Shown here piece by piece: positions 37,345 to 49,885 of a stretch of DNA of 64,000 bases. Source of the stretch: Orientallactaga sibirica (lineage: Eukaryota > Chordata > Mammalia > Rodentia > Dipodidae); NCBI GenBank assembly GCA_036365145.1, contig JAEOAD010000001.1:100723501-100787500 (forward strand), given 5' to 3'. The position numbers were made by a program, and so were the translations under genes. The number at the start of each line of letters is the position of its first letter. The first letter of the stretch is position 1. The notes below the pieces were generated by a model, which saw nothing but the letters and a program-made list of their open reading frames with translations, had not been told where the DNA came from and made no database searches.

Positions 37345-37662
37345 ACTTGCAGTGGTAAGAAAAAAAGAAAGGGTTTATTTCAGCTCATAGTACAAGTAGA
37401 GTCTTCGATCATGTCATGAAAGTCATGGCAAAGGAAGCTAGCTCACATTGCATCTGCACTCAGGAAACAGAAAAAAAGAACATGAAATGAACCCAGGCTA
37501 TAAAACCTCACAAAGAGCCCCCTCAGTAACCCACTTCCTCCAGCAAGGCTCCACCTTCTAATGATTCCACAATTTTCCCAAAAAGCATCACCCACTGTGG
37601 GACCAGGTATTCAAACACATGAGCCTAAAGGAGATATTTTACATTCAAAACACAACCGTCAT
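37345..37662 (-). mobile_element. MaLR-type LTR
   Basis: The reverse complement starts GTTGTGTTTTGAATG and contains CATGTGTTTGAATACCTGGTCCC and GGTGGAGCCTTGCTGGAGGAAGTGG. These are typical rodent MaLR LTR landmarks. It ends in a TAAACCCTTTCTTTT-like stretch. Confidence 0.7.
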
Positions 37663-39644
37663 TATATGATCTAAAATATAAGAAGCATAAAAATTTAATG
37701 ACTTTTGAATTTCACATATTTAGTAAAATGTGGACATAAAAATAAAATGTCAGTTGTTAATACAGAAAAGTTGCTTTGTTGTATACATTATTCAGCAGGA
37801 AATTTTTCCTAGAGTAATTTGTATAATTAGCTGTTTAAAGAGGTGAAGAAATTTGCAAAATAAGTGCTATTTAAGTTCTTTCTAAGTTCTAAATATCCTA
37901 TGGCTAAGGTTAGAGATTGCTTTTTAATTTTTCCTTAAGCCTTACTTATGATCTATTTAGATTCAAAGAGCAACTCAACAAATCCAGAAATTCTACCTCT
38001 AGTATTGACAAATATCTCAAAATTCAAAGAGTAAGTTAACCAGGAAACAACATAATAAAATACATTGGAAAAGAAAATTATTTTGTGGTTCTTCAAGCAT
38101 TTGTTACCAGAACAAAAACATTTGAATACTCTCTTAGCTGTCTTAGGACAAATTATTATAGATATTATGAGAAACTAGGAAAGTATCTGGCCTTCCCGAA
38201 GCTGCAGAAGAACAGTCCACTCAATCACACCCTGTGGTCATGTATCTTCAAATGAGCCTCACCATTGGCAGCCACAACACCAAGTCATGGTCTCAGGAAG
38301 AAGCCAAGGTAAACATTAACGAATTCTACCCTGTGTCCACAGTCAACAGATTAGAAGGTAAGCTAATATCAAATCTAAAACCAAGCAATAAAAATTGAGA
38401 AGCCAAAAACAGCACTTAGAAATTTTAAGTAAAAATATTTTTTAAAAATGAAATGCAAGTCAATAGTGGAAATGGTCAGGGAAACATTTGAAAAGGCTAT
38501 GGGTTTAAGTCTGTTAAGGGAGGATAGTGTAACCAACAAGACATTTAGTCATTTTCAATGTCATCTTCACTGCCACCTTCATATCAAAGTGTGTGACTCT
38601 ATGGGAGTCCCTTCTCTCTATAAGGTGCTTGTTAGTCTGGATTTCCCAAGCAACAGGATTGTAAATGTGCCACCAGGATGCTAACATGGGTCTCAGACAG
38701 GAAATTATAATTCCCAAGTCTGGTCTTATATTGCACATACCACATTTTATTTCCAAGACTTTCTATCAAAAGAATATCCTCTCCTCTCTCATGGGACCTA
38801 AGTGTAAAAGATGATAACATATCATCTAAAAGATGATAACATAGACAGATTAGAACAGTCTATTCCACAGGATGCATGACCTTTCGACAGTACAACACGA
38901 TGTTCTCATCTGTTAACATGATAGGCAGCCTTCATGGCAATCCTGAGCTCTATGCAGTGAAAGCACTACAGGTTGGACACAGCTGGCACAGTCAAGAATA
39001 AAACTGAGAAAGAATCTATGAAACTATTTTCCTACCAAAATAGTAATAGTTATAGTAAAATAAGGTGAAACGTACTGTTTTACGAAAAGATGGGTCAATT
39101 TGGCTAGGTGAGAGAATATGCAGATAATATAATCAAGAGCATGAAATGGGCAGCATAGAGCTGTCAGTCATGTGTCCTAAGTCTGTGTTTTACTAGGAGA
39201 TAACAGAAGGGTAAACAGTATGAAGTCCTAAGGAAGCAATTATTATGTCACTATAAGGAAGAAATATAAAAATAAATCTTCATCTATATCTGCCTGGATC
39301 TCCATATATGCATAAAATAAACTAACATTCAAAAATATATGGAGCCCTCTAAAATAGAAAATTCTAAATTTCTGAAAATTTTAAATTAAAGCTATATAAT
39401 CAAATACCAATACCAGGCATCAAGAATGGCATGAGAGTAAGCCAAACCAAAACACATTACTACATATTGAGGGCAAGCAGAATTTCTTATTCATCTTGAA
39501 TCCCTAGTTCTTAACTCACTACTCATTACTGGTGATTTTCTAAACAAATGTTTTCTAACTTAATTGAATGTATTCTTAGAGAGAGAGAGAGAGAGAGTGT
39601 CAGTCTACATTACATTTCTTCCCAAATTTTATGAAATGGGTTCC
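37663..39644. other. Unique sequence
   Basis: The short tandem duplication TAAAAGATGATAACATA occurs at 38806-38822 and 38828-38844. A GA run is present at 39581-39596. Frames near 38448-38820 overlap on both strands and show no domain. Confidence 0.45.
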
Positions 39645-39812
39645 AGTCCTAACAGAGTCATTAGGCAGCTGTTTAACCTGGAGCAAACCATCCTGCTTTT
39701 GAGACTTGTTGTTATAGAAAAAAAATAAGAATAAGGCCAAATGTTCTACATAATTCAAATTGTTGTTTCAAGAATAAAATTGGAGCATGTATAGGAGAAT
39801 GCTATAGTAAAT
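39645..39812 (+). mobile_element. MIR-like ancient SINE
   Basis: The order GTTTAACCTGGAGCAAACC, GAGACTTGTTGTTATAG, AATAAGAATAAGG and TTGTTTCAAGAATAAAATTGGAGCATGTATAGG follows the MIR 3' half (TTAACCT..GAGCCTCAGTT..AATGGGGATAATA..GTTGTGAGGATTAAATGAG). Confidence 0.5.
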
Positions 39813-40589
39813 AGAAAAGGATTCTACATATAAGTTGTTCTCACATTTAGCAACATGCTAGCATGCTATTAAATATTTGCTAATTGGGTGATGTGGACAC
39901 ATTATTGATCAAGGTCTATGATGGGAGCAGAAGGCACTAATCCAAAGAGCCAAAGATCTGGTTCCTGTCCAAGAAGAGAGGCAATGGGCAGGAACCATGC
40001 CACTATCTGGAGGCTTGATTCATCCAGAGAAATTTCTAATGGGAGTAGATCTATTTTTAGTGACTATAATGCTCACAATTACTGTGGATTAGTACATGAG
40101 CCTGTTCTGAGAAACTGTACAAAGAGAAAATTTGAAGAACTGGACTTAAAACAGTTAAATTACAACAGCCACAGAGAGAAGGAGAAATGTGTCCCTAAAT
40201 AGTGAGATAGCTTACTATGAAGAATTGATTACTGAAGCAAGTAATGTTTTTGTCTCTCTCCTCCCCACCCAACCCTCTGCCATCTCTTTCTATGCTTGCA
40301 AATAAGTGTCCTAATTAGGAATTATCTTTTAGAATACTTTTAGAATATTTGCACATTCTAAAACCACTTCATAATTCACTTGGCCAACCATTCTAGAGAT
40401 CAATTCCTCAACAAATATACTTTGAGCATCTGCTGTGTCAAAGGTCAAAAAAAAAAATCATTAAAGATACATTAGTGGAGTGATATACAATCTAGAAAAA
40501 GACTAGTAATAAATAAAACAATATAATGTTATTTTTTTCTAGTGAGATGCATTTTCCCAGCATAGTCTTTGGAGAGAAAATGACACACA
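39813..40589. other. Unique sequence
   Basis: A 94-codon plus-strand frame at 39918-40202 has a basic composition but no recognisable domain. I cannot assign it. Confidence 0.4.
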
Positions 40590-40875
40590 GAAAGTTTATG
40601 TTATCAAAATCCCCACAGTGAAATGTTAACTCCCAAAGTGATAATATTTGGAGGGGGGACCGTGTGAGGTATTTAAGAATAGAGACCTCGTAACTGGAAA
40701 TCCTTCTTGTAAAAGAGGCCTCATGGAGCCCTGTTTCTCTTTCTGCCTTGTGGGAACTTAGCAAGAAGGCAGAAATCTATAAGCCAAGAAATAGGCCTCA
40801 GTGGGCACCAATCACTAGCACCTCATCCTTAGACTTCTTAGTTTCCAAAGCTGTAAAAAGTCAATATGTAAGGTA
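40590..40875 (+). mobile_element. MST/MLT1-like ancient MaLR LTR
   Basis: GTGATAATATTTGGAGG, AAAAGAGGCCTCATGGAGCC, TTTCTGCCTTGTGGGAAC, AGAAGGCAGAAATCTATAAGCC and CTTAGACTTCTTAGTTTCC occur in the same order as in mammalian MST/MLT1 LTRs. The minus-strand 90-codon frame here is not a gene. Confidence 0.75.
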
Positions 40876-43800
40876 CCAGTGGGTAATCAGTCAATTTTGT
40901 TTGGGGGTAACATTTGTCTAGAGATCTTTATAAGCAGAAAATAAATCTATATTCTATCTAGCCACACACTATGCATCATCCAACATAAGGTTATTAGAAA
41001 GACCAATTTACCATTATACATATTAGGAAATTAATGTTTTAACTTTGCAGAAATACTCCGATGTAGTGGGTGCAAATATTCATTTCTTCCATATTCACCA
41101 CATACCACAAATTACTTATCTGTGATCTCCCTTGTCATAACCTTAAGCAGTTTGTATAGCCTAGCTTTTAATTGCATCATTCATTGAAGTTCTTTACATT
41201 TTGTAAATTCATCTTCTACAAATCTTATGATAAAGAACTGGACAATGAATCCTGGACAATTTGCAATCTCTTCATGTCCCTAGTGACTCTTAAACTCTAT
41301 AAAATTAAGTAACAATTAAGTGGCTTTAAAATTATATAAGTGGAACATTTGATAATCCTGTCCAAGAGCATTTTGGGTGCATTTTTATAATGTGCATTGC
41401 TTTAGAAATTAAAACATTTCAGTTACTTAGTGATAAGATATTTTAAAGCTATGCTTAAAATTATATTACTTTTAAAATGTACTTAAAAGATAAAATGAGA
41501 TCAATAACAAAGTCTCATCTTGTTCCAAATGTCCAGTGGACTTAACATCCTTCACACTTAGGTGCATTTGATGGCATAACATCTTACAGAAGAACAGGAA
41601 CACTGACATAGGGAAATGAAAACTTTACAAAGACTGTGGGATTGTCACTGGAGTCAAGTGTGTTAAAATCATCATGAGTAAATAGGAACATATATTTATT
41701 ATTTTTAAAATAATCCACAAAGTTGATTTCCTTAGGAATGTTTACAAAATCTCCATAGGAAAAGTTTGGTGCAACTAGAACTTTTAATTCTGGTGTAAAA
41801 ATTACCACTGAACATTTCAGTAAAATATGACAATGCTCATGAAATTAATATTCTACATCACAATTCTAAATTATTCTGATTACTATAAATACAAGATAAT
41901 CAGTATAATTTCATATTGTGCTATTACATTAATTTAAAATACTTTTTGCAATAAAGGATAGGAAAATGGAGAAGGGGAGAAAGAATATAAAAGACATTAA
42001 GAATTTGAAAAGGCCCTAAGTATTGTTGACATCATGTCTTTTACTAAGGAGACACAAGAGAACCAATCTAGTTGAAACAAGCAAACGAACAGAATAGGTG
42101 TATGTTATTACACACGGAAGACCTTGCTCTTCCTGAGCTTCTGTTAATTAAGTAGGAACAAAGAGCATGAGAAGAAAATTTAGATATCAGAACCTGACAA
42201 ACTCATCATACAGCTTCAAGCATCCTTTATTATCAAAGTAAAGATACTTAAATCATGCTAAATTTTGAGCACCTCAAAAAATATGGGAACATAATATGAA
42301 GTATTTTGTAAATATAAATTCTATACTATATTTGTAGCCATTATATGAAGAAAGATATTACCACTTGATATTGACAGCAGTTTCAATCCAATTTCAATTA
42401 TATATTTAGTTAAATAAAATAAATATTTAACAGAAATTTCACTTATGTTCTTTTTATTGTAACTATCTGAAAATTTAATTGAATTAATTGTTTGTATTTT
42501 ATTTTCAACAGGCAGTGCTGATCTATAATTTCTTAATTCCATTTCCATAACTGTGATGAATATGAATTTTTTCTTTAAGTATTCAGGAAAGAGGAGAGGG
42601 ACAAAACCAGAGACAGAACCTAAAATTAATAGGATTTTTACTGAGAAACATGGAAAATTGAGAGAACTGAGCTAAGACTGGAAGAATTTATTGAGTTTGA
42701 GGTACTGGTTATATGGCTATATTTATAATCCTGCCACTATCTGTAAAGGATCGAACAAGGGAAAATAGGCTTGAAATGTTTTTTTTCAAACTGATATGAT
42801 GTAATGAAAAAATTAAAGTGGGTTTCTAATTTGAAATTGTAATGAACAACAACTAATTAGAGAATATCTCGTCTGAACTAGCCAACACCTGTCTCTACTC
42901 TAAAGCAGTCTGTTTAGTGCTCAGCACAATTAACAGGAGGAGAAAAATCAAGGTTAACCTTAGTGCAATTAAATAACCATAGGATAATGGGGAAACTTAA
43001 AAACTTTCAGAGTTCAAAAGAGCAAGAAGTCAGAATGATATGATGGTTCTCAATCTCCGTGATCAGTGGTAGACTTCTACAGGGATGGGCTTTAATCAAT
43101 TGTTGAGCAGCAAACCACTCTAAATAACAGTATTTTAAAACCAAGAATCATTTGATTATGCCTGTAAATTTATATTTGGACACAGTGATGATGGTGTTTC
43201 TCTTGCAAAGTGATTGTGGTATGTGCCAGAGAGTACCCGTATTAAAATGAGGATGCCAGGGGTCCTGCCAATAAACCCTGGTGTTTGTTGTTGGATGGGT
43301 TGTTTGCTTTGTTCTTTCCTCAGTCATGTCTTCTTGGCTGGAAATGCTCAAATGATTTCCTTACTCAGGGATTGGGAGCTGGGCTGCGCTGCAACTGCTG
43401 TGGACTGACAAGCATATCTCATTCCATTCAGCATTTCCACATAACTGCAGTGGAGTTTCATGATTTGATCATTGTCCCTGGAGAAAGTCCATAATGAAGA
43501 CTAGGTAAGGACAAGAGGTTTTAGGGTCTTCATTTCAGAATTTCCAGAGTATATTTTACCATAATCTACTGGTCAGGTGAGTCATTAAAGCCAGGCTCAC
43601 AAAAGTGAGGCAAGCATAAGTTGCATGTGCCCACTACTATCCTGCATACTTCCCCTACTAGGGAAATGGGAAAAGTTAACTCAGATAAACTACCTTATAT
43701 GAATGATTTTTTAAATAATTTTTAAAATAGCTTTATAGTTATAATCTATTAAGCCCCAACAACACTAGAATGAACATTCCCATACTTTCTTTAGAAAAAA

Positions 43801-44001
43801 AAAAAAGCAAATTAAATTACTAAAAGAAACAAAGTGAGCTTGTCTCTGGAGAAAGGAAGTAGAAAGTAAGGCATAGCAAAAAAAATCCTATAATCTATCA
43901 CAAGCATGTTGACTTTAACAAAGACATGCAAATGGGAAAAGGAGAGCCACACAAACTCTATGGCATATTTAATCATAATCTTAAAGAGAAGAACATAAGG
44001 C
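40876..44001. other. Long unique AT-rich region
   Basis: About 3.1 kb with no recognised young repeat. Frames of 64-75 codons on either strand are of chance length. No RNA gene or promoter is recognised. Confidence 0.5.

Positions 44002-44035
<34 letters not shown>
44002..44035. repeat. (AAT)n microsatellite
   Basis: Eleven uninterrupted AAT units. Confidence 0.96.
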
Positions 44036-45555
44036 CTTTCTTGTAAATGAATTGCCTACTCAAAGAATAATGCTGGGTTGAAGGCTGTGGTCATATTAAT
44101 ATCAAACAAAGGAAAGGCATTTCACTCAAAGCAACTGTAGGCAAGCTGTGAGGTTAAATGAGGAGCAGATCAAGTCAGTTTTTAAAAATGACAAAAGTTT
44201 TAAACTCAGTGTCTATTTTGAAATTACATAGAGTCTGGGTCAACAGTATGTTCAAACACATACTTTCAGTGAGCATGTTCTTTCAAATGTTGATGATGTT
44301 TAAAATTATTAGTACTATTTCATATTCTCTACAATTGATACTACTCAGGCCACACCTGAAATGATGTCAAAACCACTCTTCAGTAGAAACAGGGGTTGTA
44401 AATGCTCAGTAGAACACAGCAAGAGGTCTTTACTATGACAAAGGAGATAAAGCACATGAGCTATATCCCAGAGGAAATCAGGTGGTTTGGAGTAGTCAAA
44501 GACTGTCTTGAGGTCAAGGATCTGACCCACTTCTGTTTTGGAGAAGCAGAATTGGGACAAGTGAATGAACAGTATAGCTCTTTCTAAAGAATATGGGAGC
44601 TTTCTGAAGTTGGAAGTAGAGAATGCTCTGCCTCTGGGTAGTTCAAGTAGAAGCAAGAGCTTTGGCTTTCTGTGACTTTGTGGAGCTACCACCATATAAG
44701 CCCATCTGCAATTACAAAGTAAAGTGAGAATCAGGATTCTTGGTTTACCTTAGTAGTCAAATATATGCTATAAGAAATGTACTATTGGCTTATGCCAGAC
44801 TGACTTTCTTTTGCCTCTGGAAAGTTTAGGATTTATTCAGGAAAGGAACAGTATATGGTAATTTGTCTCTAGACCAGGGCTGGCAAATATATGCTACCAC
44901 TCCTTCCTCCTATCCATGGTAGACTTCATTATATATAGTTAGGACACTGATCCCTGTCCTAGATATATGCTTAAATTCTACTACACACAACATTCAGCCA
45001 CTAACAGTTGCAGCTGATACACAGAAAGCATCCTATTTGATGTGTCTGCTTGTCAAATTTGTCCTCCTATTGTATCTCTCATTAGTACATTTTCCATCAT
45101 TATGACATTTCATTTTTCCTTTCTCTTATTCATACCAATGCTTATTATATAATGTTACACATCCCAGTACATGTAAATTGATATATATGCTTGTCTGTTT
45201 TCACTACTTGCAATTGTGAAAGTTGTATACTAAATATATGTGGAGGGGAGGCACCCAAGTTTGGAACCAAATAAATATTTGTTACATTGTCTTCAGTAAC
45301 AGCAGAATGGAAGGAATTTGTTTTTCTTTATTTGCACAAAGGTTAGCAGTGGTACAGTTTGGCCTGTAAATGATTAAAGGGTCATGTTTTATGGGAACCA
45401 TTTCTGGAAGGGCTCCTGTGTAGACTTTCACTTGTGCCTAGTCCAGTGCTGTGTGTTTATACACATAGAAACTAGGTGAAAGGTTGCTAAGGGATTTCAC
45501 CTAGAAAGGAAAAACATATCAGGCTAGAACAAGAAATCAAGCCTTCTTGAATAGG
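44036..45555. other. Unique sequence
   Basis: The 116-codon minus-strand frame at 44345-44695 and a 61-codon plus-strand frame overlap each other. Neither has a recognisable domain. Confidence 0.45.
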
Positions 45556-45560
45556 ATCAC

Positions 45561-45942
45561 TGTTGCAGACAGCTTCAGGTTCACTGAGATGAACTTCAAG
45601 ACCAGGCACAATTATGGAGGAAGGGATATTATTTATTGAAGCTTACAGATCCAGGGGAAGTTCCATAACGGCAGAAGAAGCGGCCTGCTCTCCACAGGGC
45701 CAAGCAGAGAGAGCAAAAGCCAACCAGCCACCACAGCACACAGAGCAAAACTACAGCCAAAAGCCCAGCACACTTCAGGAACTCCTGCTAGGCACACTTT
45801 GCATATCTTTACAATGGAATCTCAAACCCACACCTTAAGACTGGGCCCCCAGTGACCTTGCCTCTAGCAAGGTGATTGCAGATGCAAACTATAACTAATA
45901 AAACACTAAATATATTGGGGGACATATATTCAAACTATCACA
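45561..45942 (-). mobile_element. MaLR/ERVL-like solo LTR
   Basis: On the minus strand it runs TGTGATAGTTTGAATATATG to CTGTCTGCAACA, with AATAAA about 75 bp before the end. It is the closest full-length relative of the copies at 1-278 and 57398-57779. The probable 5-bp target duplication is ATCAC / ATAAC, one mismatch. Confidence 0.9.
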
Positions 45943-46253
45943 ATAACATAGCCCTTCCATTGCATAATGCTGTTTTCACCTGTGTCAGGTTCATAAAATA
46001 GCACAATTTTTTAAAAATGTTGCTTACAAAGTTTGTTTCTGAGATGATGCACACAGGGTTGCATTGCATACTTAGAAGCCAAACAGTGTTTGTACGGCTT
46101 TAGCTAGAAGACTAATGGATGCTGAGTGAGGGCATTGGTAAGGGAGACAAGATTGTTCTAGAAAATGGGATGTCATAATCACTTGTGAGAGCTGCATGCA
46201 TCTGTGACCATAGAAGGTATGAACAGCTAAGGCATTAAGAAGCTCTTTCTGGG

Positions 46254-46387
46254 TCTGGGCATGGTGACACACACCTTTAATCCCAGCAGTTGGGAGGCAG
46301 AGGTAGGAGGATTGCCATGAGTTCAAGGCCACAGAAACTACATAGTGAATTCCAGGTCAGCCTGAGATAAAGTGAGGCGCTACCTAC
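46254..46387 (+). mobile_element. B1 SINE
   Basis: GGGCATGGTGACACACACCTTTAATCCCAG head, GAGGTAGGAGGATTGCCATGAG and GAATTCCAGGTCAGCCT segments. Its tail passes directly into a GAA-rich array. Confidence 0.92.
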
Positions 46388-46475
46388 AAGAAGAAGAAAC
46401 AGAAGAAGAAGAAGAAGGAGGAGGAGGAGGAGGAGAAGGAGAAGAAGAAGCAGAAGCAGAAGAAGTAGCAGCAGC
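46388..46475 (+). repeat. (GAA)n/(GGA)n purine tract
   Basis: About 85 bases almost purely A and G, made of GAA, GGA and GCA triplets, growing out of the B1 tail. Such mirror-symmetric homopurine tracts can form triplex DNA. The leucine-rich and serine-rich minus-strand frames here are artefacts. Confidence 0.93.
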
Positions 46476-47335
46476 AATAGCAGCTGTTTCTAATGTGTTA
46501 AAAGAAGAATTAAGGAAGACAAAGAGGAAGGCATAGAAGGAGAAAGGGAGGGAGGGAAATGAGATATTACAGGTAAGCTCTGTGCTATGTGTGTTTATGA
46601 CTTCATTAGATTTATACTGAATAATACTGTTAATGACTTGATGTGGTATAATTAATGCCAAAATACAGTAATTATCATGTGATTATAATTAAACCCAACA
46701 ATTAAATTTATGGGCCAAAATGATATAAAGGAAATAAGATGCATACTTACTAATGGAAATATTAGTTAATGAATAACTAATCAACCCTTGAAAATTATGT
46801 CATTTATAGAAAGACTTCACACTGTTACTTTTCACAGCAGGAATAAGGATGTGTCTCTAGCATTCATTTACCAAGTAACTGATTTCTCCCTTCATGCAGA
46901 AAAATCTTTATTTAGAGCAAATAAACACAGAAATGAAAATTGCACCTGTCTAACCTTATAAGTTAGTCAATACATCCAAATCATGAGCTTGTTTCATGGA
47001 TCAGACATTTTATAACAGTATCTACCATAATGTAATCATGCACATATTTATCTTGGACACATTTTCCTGAGTCACTAGATGCTTGCAGACATTCTATAGG
47101 AGGTATTTTATTGTGTATTATTTCTAAAAATCAGCTGCAGAAAGAGGCCTAGAGTATTAAGGTCACTTGCTTAATATCCCCAAGCAAGCAGTGAAGTCAG
47201 TTTGAACTTTGGTGGGATCTTTCTAACCACCTCCTACAGCCTCCTTTATAGCTCTGGACTTACAACTAGTTATAATTCTTCCCTAACTAACCTTTTAGAT
47301 TCTGAGATAGACTTATTGACAAACACCTGACATTA
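46476..47335. other. Unique sequence with a probable MIR
   Basis: GGTATTTTATTGTGTATTATTTC..GCTGCAGAAAGAGGCC..TTAAGGTCACTTGC at about 47098-47250 follows the reverse-complement MIR pattern. The rest is unassigned. Confidence 0.45.
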
Positions 47336-47477
47336 TTTTAAAAATATTTTTCTTTACTTATTTAAGAGAAGGAGAGTGTAAGTGTATCAGAGCCTCCTGC
47401 CCCTGAAAAGTAACTCCAGACACATGTGTCATTTTGGGTGTCTTGAGTTTAACCACTGAACCATCTCCTCAGCCCCA
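47336..47477 (-). mobile_element. B2-like SINE with internal deletion
   Basis: The minus strand shows GGGGCTGAGGAGATGGTTCAG at the head and ACACATGTGTCTGGAGTTAC further in. The middle of the element (B box to AGCCAGATG) is missing. Confidence 0.75.
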
Positions 47478-47854
47478 CCTGGCTTTAAATTCTTGATTGT
47501 CAACCATATCCTCAATTCAGGGTCTCCAAACTCCAGGCCTCTTGGGTCTTGAACTAAAAGTGAAGGAGACTAGTGGAGGGGGAAGTCAGAGAATGGCATG
47601 ATGGGCCAGTCTATGAATAATATAGGGTTGCTTTTTATTATTAATAAGACTGTACCTTGATCAATTGATTTGTCTCTTCTATGATTATGGATATATGGTA
47701 GCATTAGTAAAAAATGTGTAAATTACTAATATGTTAAATATAACTTATTGAAAAGCAAATTTTCTCTTCCTCTGCATTTTTGTTCCATTTAGGTTCTCAG
47801 TGGGTTGTAAGATGCCCATTTACACTGGGAGAAACATCTGCCTCTGTATCAGTC

Positions 47855-48247
47855 TGTTGGGCCCTTAGAAGCCCCAGTGTGAGGCCTAGTGAAAATTTCT
47901 GAGCCTGACTAGAGTTTAGCAACCTGTCTTTGGCCTACTTCCGCTTAGGAGTGACTCAGCAAGGCCGAAGCCAAAACTGCCTCCACCCAGCTACTGCTGA
48001 CATGGTGAAATAATATTGGTCCTTACACCTTTTTCCCACCCTCTTTCTCAAAACTAATATATACGCCCTCTCATTACAATAAGATGAGTTCCTGCTTCGA
48101 CACGACTCCCGGCTCAGTGTGTTTTTTCTCTCTGGTGTTTTGGGGAAAGGTCTGAGCCACCGACACCCGTCTTCCCACTCAGCCTCAAGAGGAGCCACTT
48201 GCCCAGCTCTCTCTTGAGCTCTACCTGCCGGGGGAGAGGAACCGGCA
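47855..48247 (+). repeat. 5' LTR of the ERV
   Basis: It starts TGTTGGGCCC and ends GGAACCGGCA, the TG...CA ends of retroviral LTRs. A TATATA box at 48058-48063 would drive transcription. AATAAG at 48078-48083 is a one-base variant of the poly-A signal. It aligns end to end with 51388-51781. Confidence 0.95.
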
Positions 48248-48250
48248 GAC

Positions 48251-48268
48251 TGGTGCCCCGTGTGAGGA
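48251..48268 (+). other. Primer-binding site for elongator tRNA-Met
   Basis: TGGTGCCCCGTGTGAGGA begins 3 nt after the 5' LTR. It is complementary over all 18 bases to the 3' end of mammalian elongator tRNA-Met including CCA, as I recall that tRNA (TCCTCACACGGGGCA plus CCA). This site primes minus-strand DNA synthesis. Classical type-D viruses use a lysine tRNA, so methionine is a distinguishing trait. Confidence 0.88.
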
Positions 48269-49685
48269 AGGAAAGACATGGAAGTACGCTGACGGGCTAA
48301 TCAGACTGCAGATGGGTGTACCCTCATAAATTATGAGGTAGTCTTCATATCTAATATTCTAACCTTTGCTTCTGTAACTTGTGCTTGCTTCAACATCTTT
48401 TCGTTCCTTTCTCTTTCCTTTCACTTCCGGGTTGCTGGCAAACTGCATCTGCGGCGCCTGTATTTCTGAATGGGTCATATGTTCCTGGTGGACACACAAC
48501 GTGGACAGACCTGGAGGAGACTCACCATGTGGGCAGACCTAGAGGAGACTCTTAAGCGTTTTGCCCCCTCATTTGAGTGGGAGCTCCATCTCAAAAGACA
48601 GAACAAACCTGTTGGGGACATCTACTCCCATCTGTACTGTGTTTGGTATCATCGAGCCGTCCCCTGAGGACACAGGCTCATCTGGCCGTCACAGATCTAA
48701 ATCTGAACTTAATTCTACAACATGTTTAGCTATTTTTTGGGCCTTTATGCTTGTGTTATATTCATGTGTATTACTGTTGCCCTGATTTTACAAATACTTC
48801 TCCTGCAATGTGGCTTAAAAGTAAAACAAAAAACCTCCATGGCTTTTGGGACAAAACTTTTGTTTTAGCCCCATGGATTAGTTCAATCTTCCTTGCCTTA
48901 ATTGCCAGCCTTAAAGGTTTCTTCATGGAGGAGTTCATTTTTGCCCTTAACAAAAGCTATAAGGAAAAACTAAAACTGACTTTTAAAATCTCATTCCTCC
49001 CAAGGATGCCAACCAAACCCCCAAACCGCCACAGCCCACTGTCTTTTCAGCCCGTAACCGCCGCCTGTGGCAATAGCTCTCACAACCACCCCTCCCCCTC
49101 TTTAGCCTTAGAAAAGAAAAAAAAAAAAGAAAAAATGTGGAGGAATTTATTAAAACTGGGTTACTGGCATACATTTTGCTATCCAGGCCCAAAAAGTTTG
49201 ATCAAGATTAAATTTATAGTGGACTGATGTGCTTAACTAAAGATAATGGAATAAGATTTTAAAATTTTAAGTTAAAAAAAAAAACCTCAAACAAGTTAAA
49301 ATTATAGAGACACTGAGACTGATTTTAGGTTAATGGAGTTGCTATTGTCAACACATTAACAATCTTAAGGAAGGTGAAAGAAAGGTGGCCTGACTGCTTT
49401 ACATTAAAACAATGGAGAGGATGCCTGAAAAAAGACTGTTAAAAATACAAACTCTTAAAAACAGTTGATTTAAAAAAAAAAAAAAAAAAACCTGCTTTTC
49501 AAGTCTATATGGCTATGTCCTACATACCATTGTCCCACCCTTCGCTGCCTTCCCCTTAATGTAGGGCTGGAGGCAACATCCAGGCCCTGGTACCCCACCA
49601 CCCCCTCTGATCTGGCTTTTATCTGTAAGGCAGCCCAGAAACAGGTCCTTTTACATACAATGGGCCATCTACCTCCAGACTTACT
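48269..49685 (+). other. ERV leader and unassigned internal region
   Basis: This interval should hold leader, gag, protease and reverse transcriptase, but I recognise none of them. A short imperfect duplication (GTGGACAGACCTGGAGGAGACTC-like, 48501-48552) is present. The 158-codon frame at 48751-49227 has a hydrophobic start and a lysine run (49113-49136) but matches no retroviral domain I know. An A run lies at 49473-49490. The region is probably deleted and rearranged. Confidence 0.5.
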
Positions 49686-49835
49686 AAACACATTTGCTCA
49701 CACACTGATCTGCCTGACTTTATTGCTAATGGGGATTCACAGGTAGACAAATTTATTACTGTCTCCTCCTTGCCACCCTTAGAACAAGCTAAACATTTAC
49801 ACCAAATGTTCCATCCATCCCCCTTAATAACTCAA
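49686..49835 (+). pseudogene. RNase H end / integrase N-terminal fragment
   Basis: One open frame reads SHTDLPDFIANGD and VDKF, the conserved end of betaretroviral RNase H (HIRSHTxLPGxLAxGN..AD), then LEQAKHLHQMFH and LITQA, matching the start of integrase (ExAxxxHxxxH...ITxxQA). The spacing after the first histidines is shorter than usual, so the zinc-binding domain is internally deleted. The frame is cut at 49836 by foreign sequence. Confidence 0.8.
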
Positions 49836-49868
49836 GCCTGGCTAGCTCAGTCGGTAGAGCATGGGACT
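49836..49868 (+). pseudogene. tRNA-Lys 5' half embedded in the ERV
   Basis: These 33 bases match positions 1-33 of mammalian tRNA-Lys(CTT), as I recall it, with one difference (position 4). They include the acceptor 5' strand, the D arm (AGCTCAGTCGGTAGAGC) and the 5' anticodon stem CATGGGACT. The match stops at U33, just before the anticodon, where stress nucleases make tRNA halves. The 3' half is absent, so this is not a functional tRNA gene. Confidence 0.85.
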
Positions 49869-49885
49869 AAGCCCGCTTCCTACTT

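Noticed and set aside
46277..46477. Leucine-rich minus-strand frame as a transmembrane peptide
   Set aside because: It is a translation of the GAA/GGA array behind a B1 and is low complexity.
48751..49227. 158-codon frame as an intact gag or accessory gene of the ERV
   Set aside because: I could not match it to matrix, capsid or nucleocapsid features. It includes a lysine run from a poly-A stretch, so it is left as unassigned ERV interior.
49836..49868. Functional tRNA-Lys gene
   Set aside because: Only the 5' half is present. The anticodon, T arm and 3' acceptor strand are missing.
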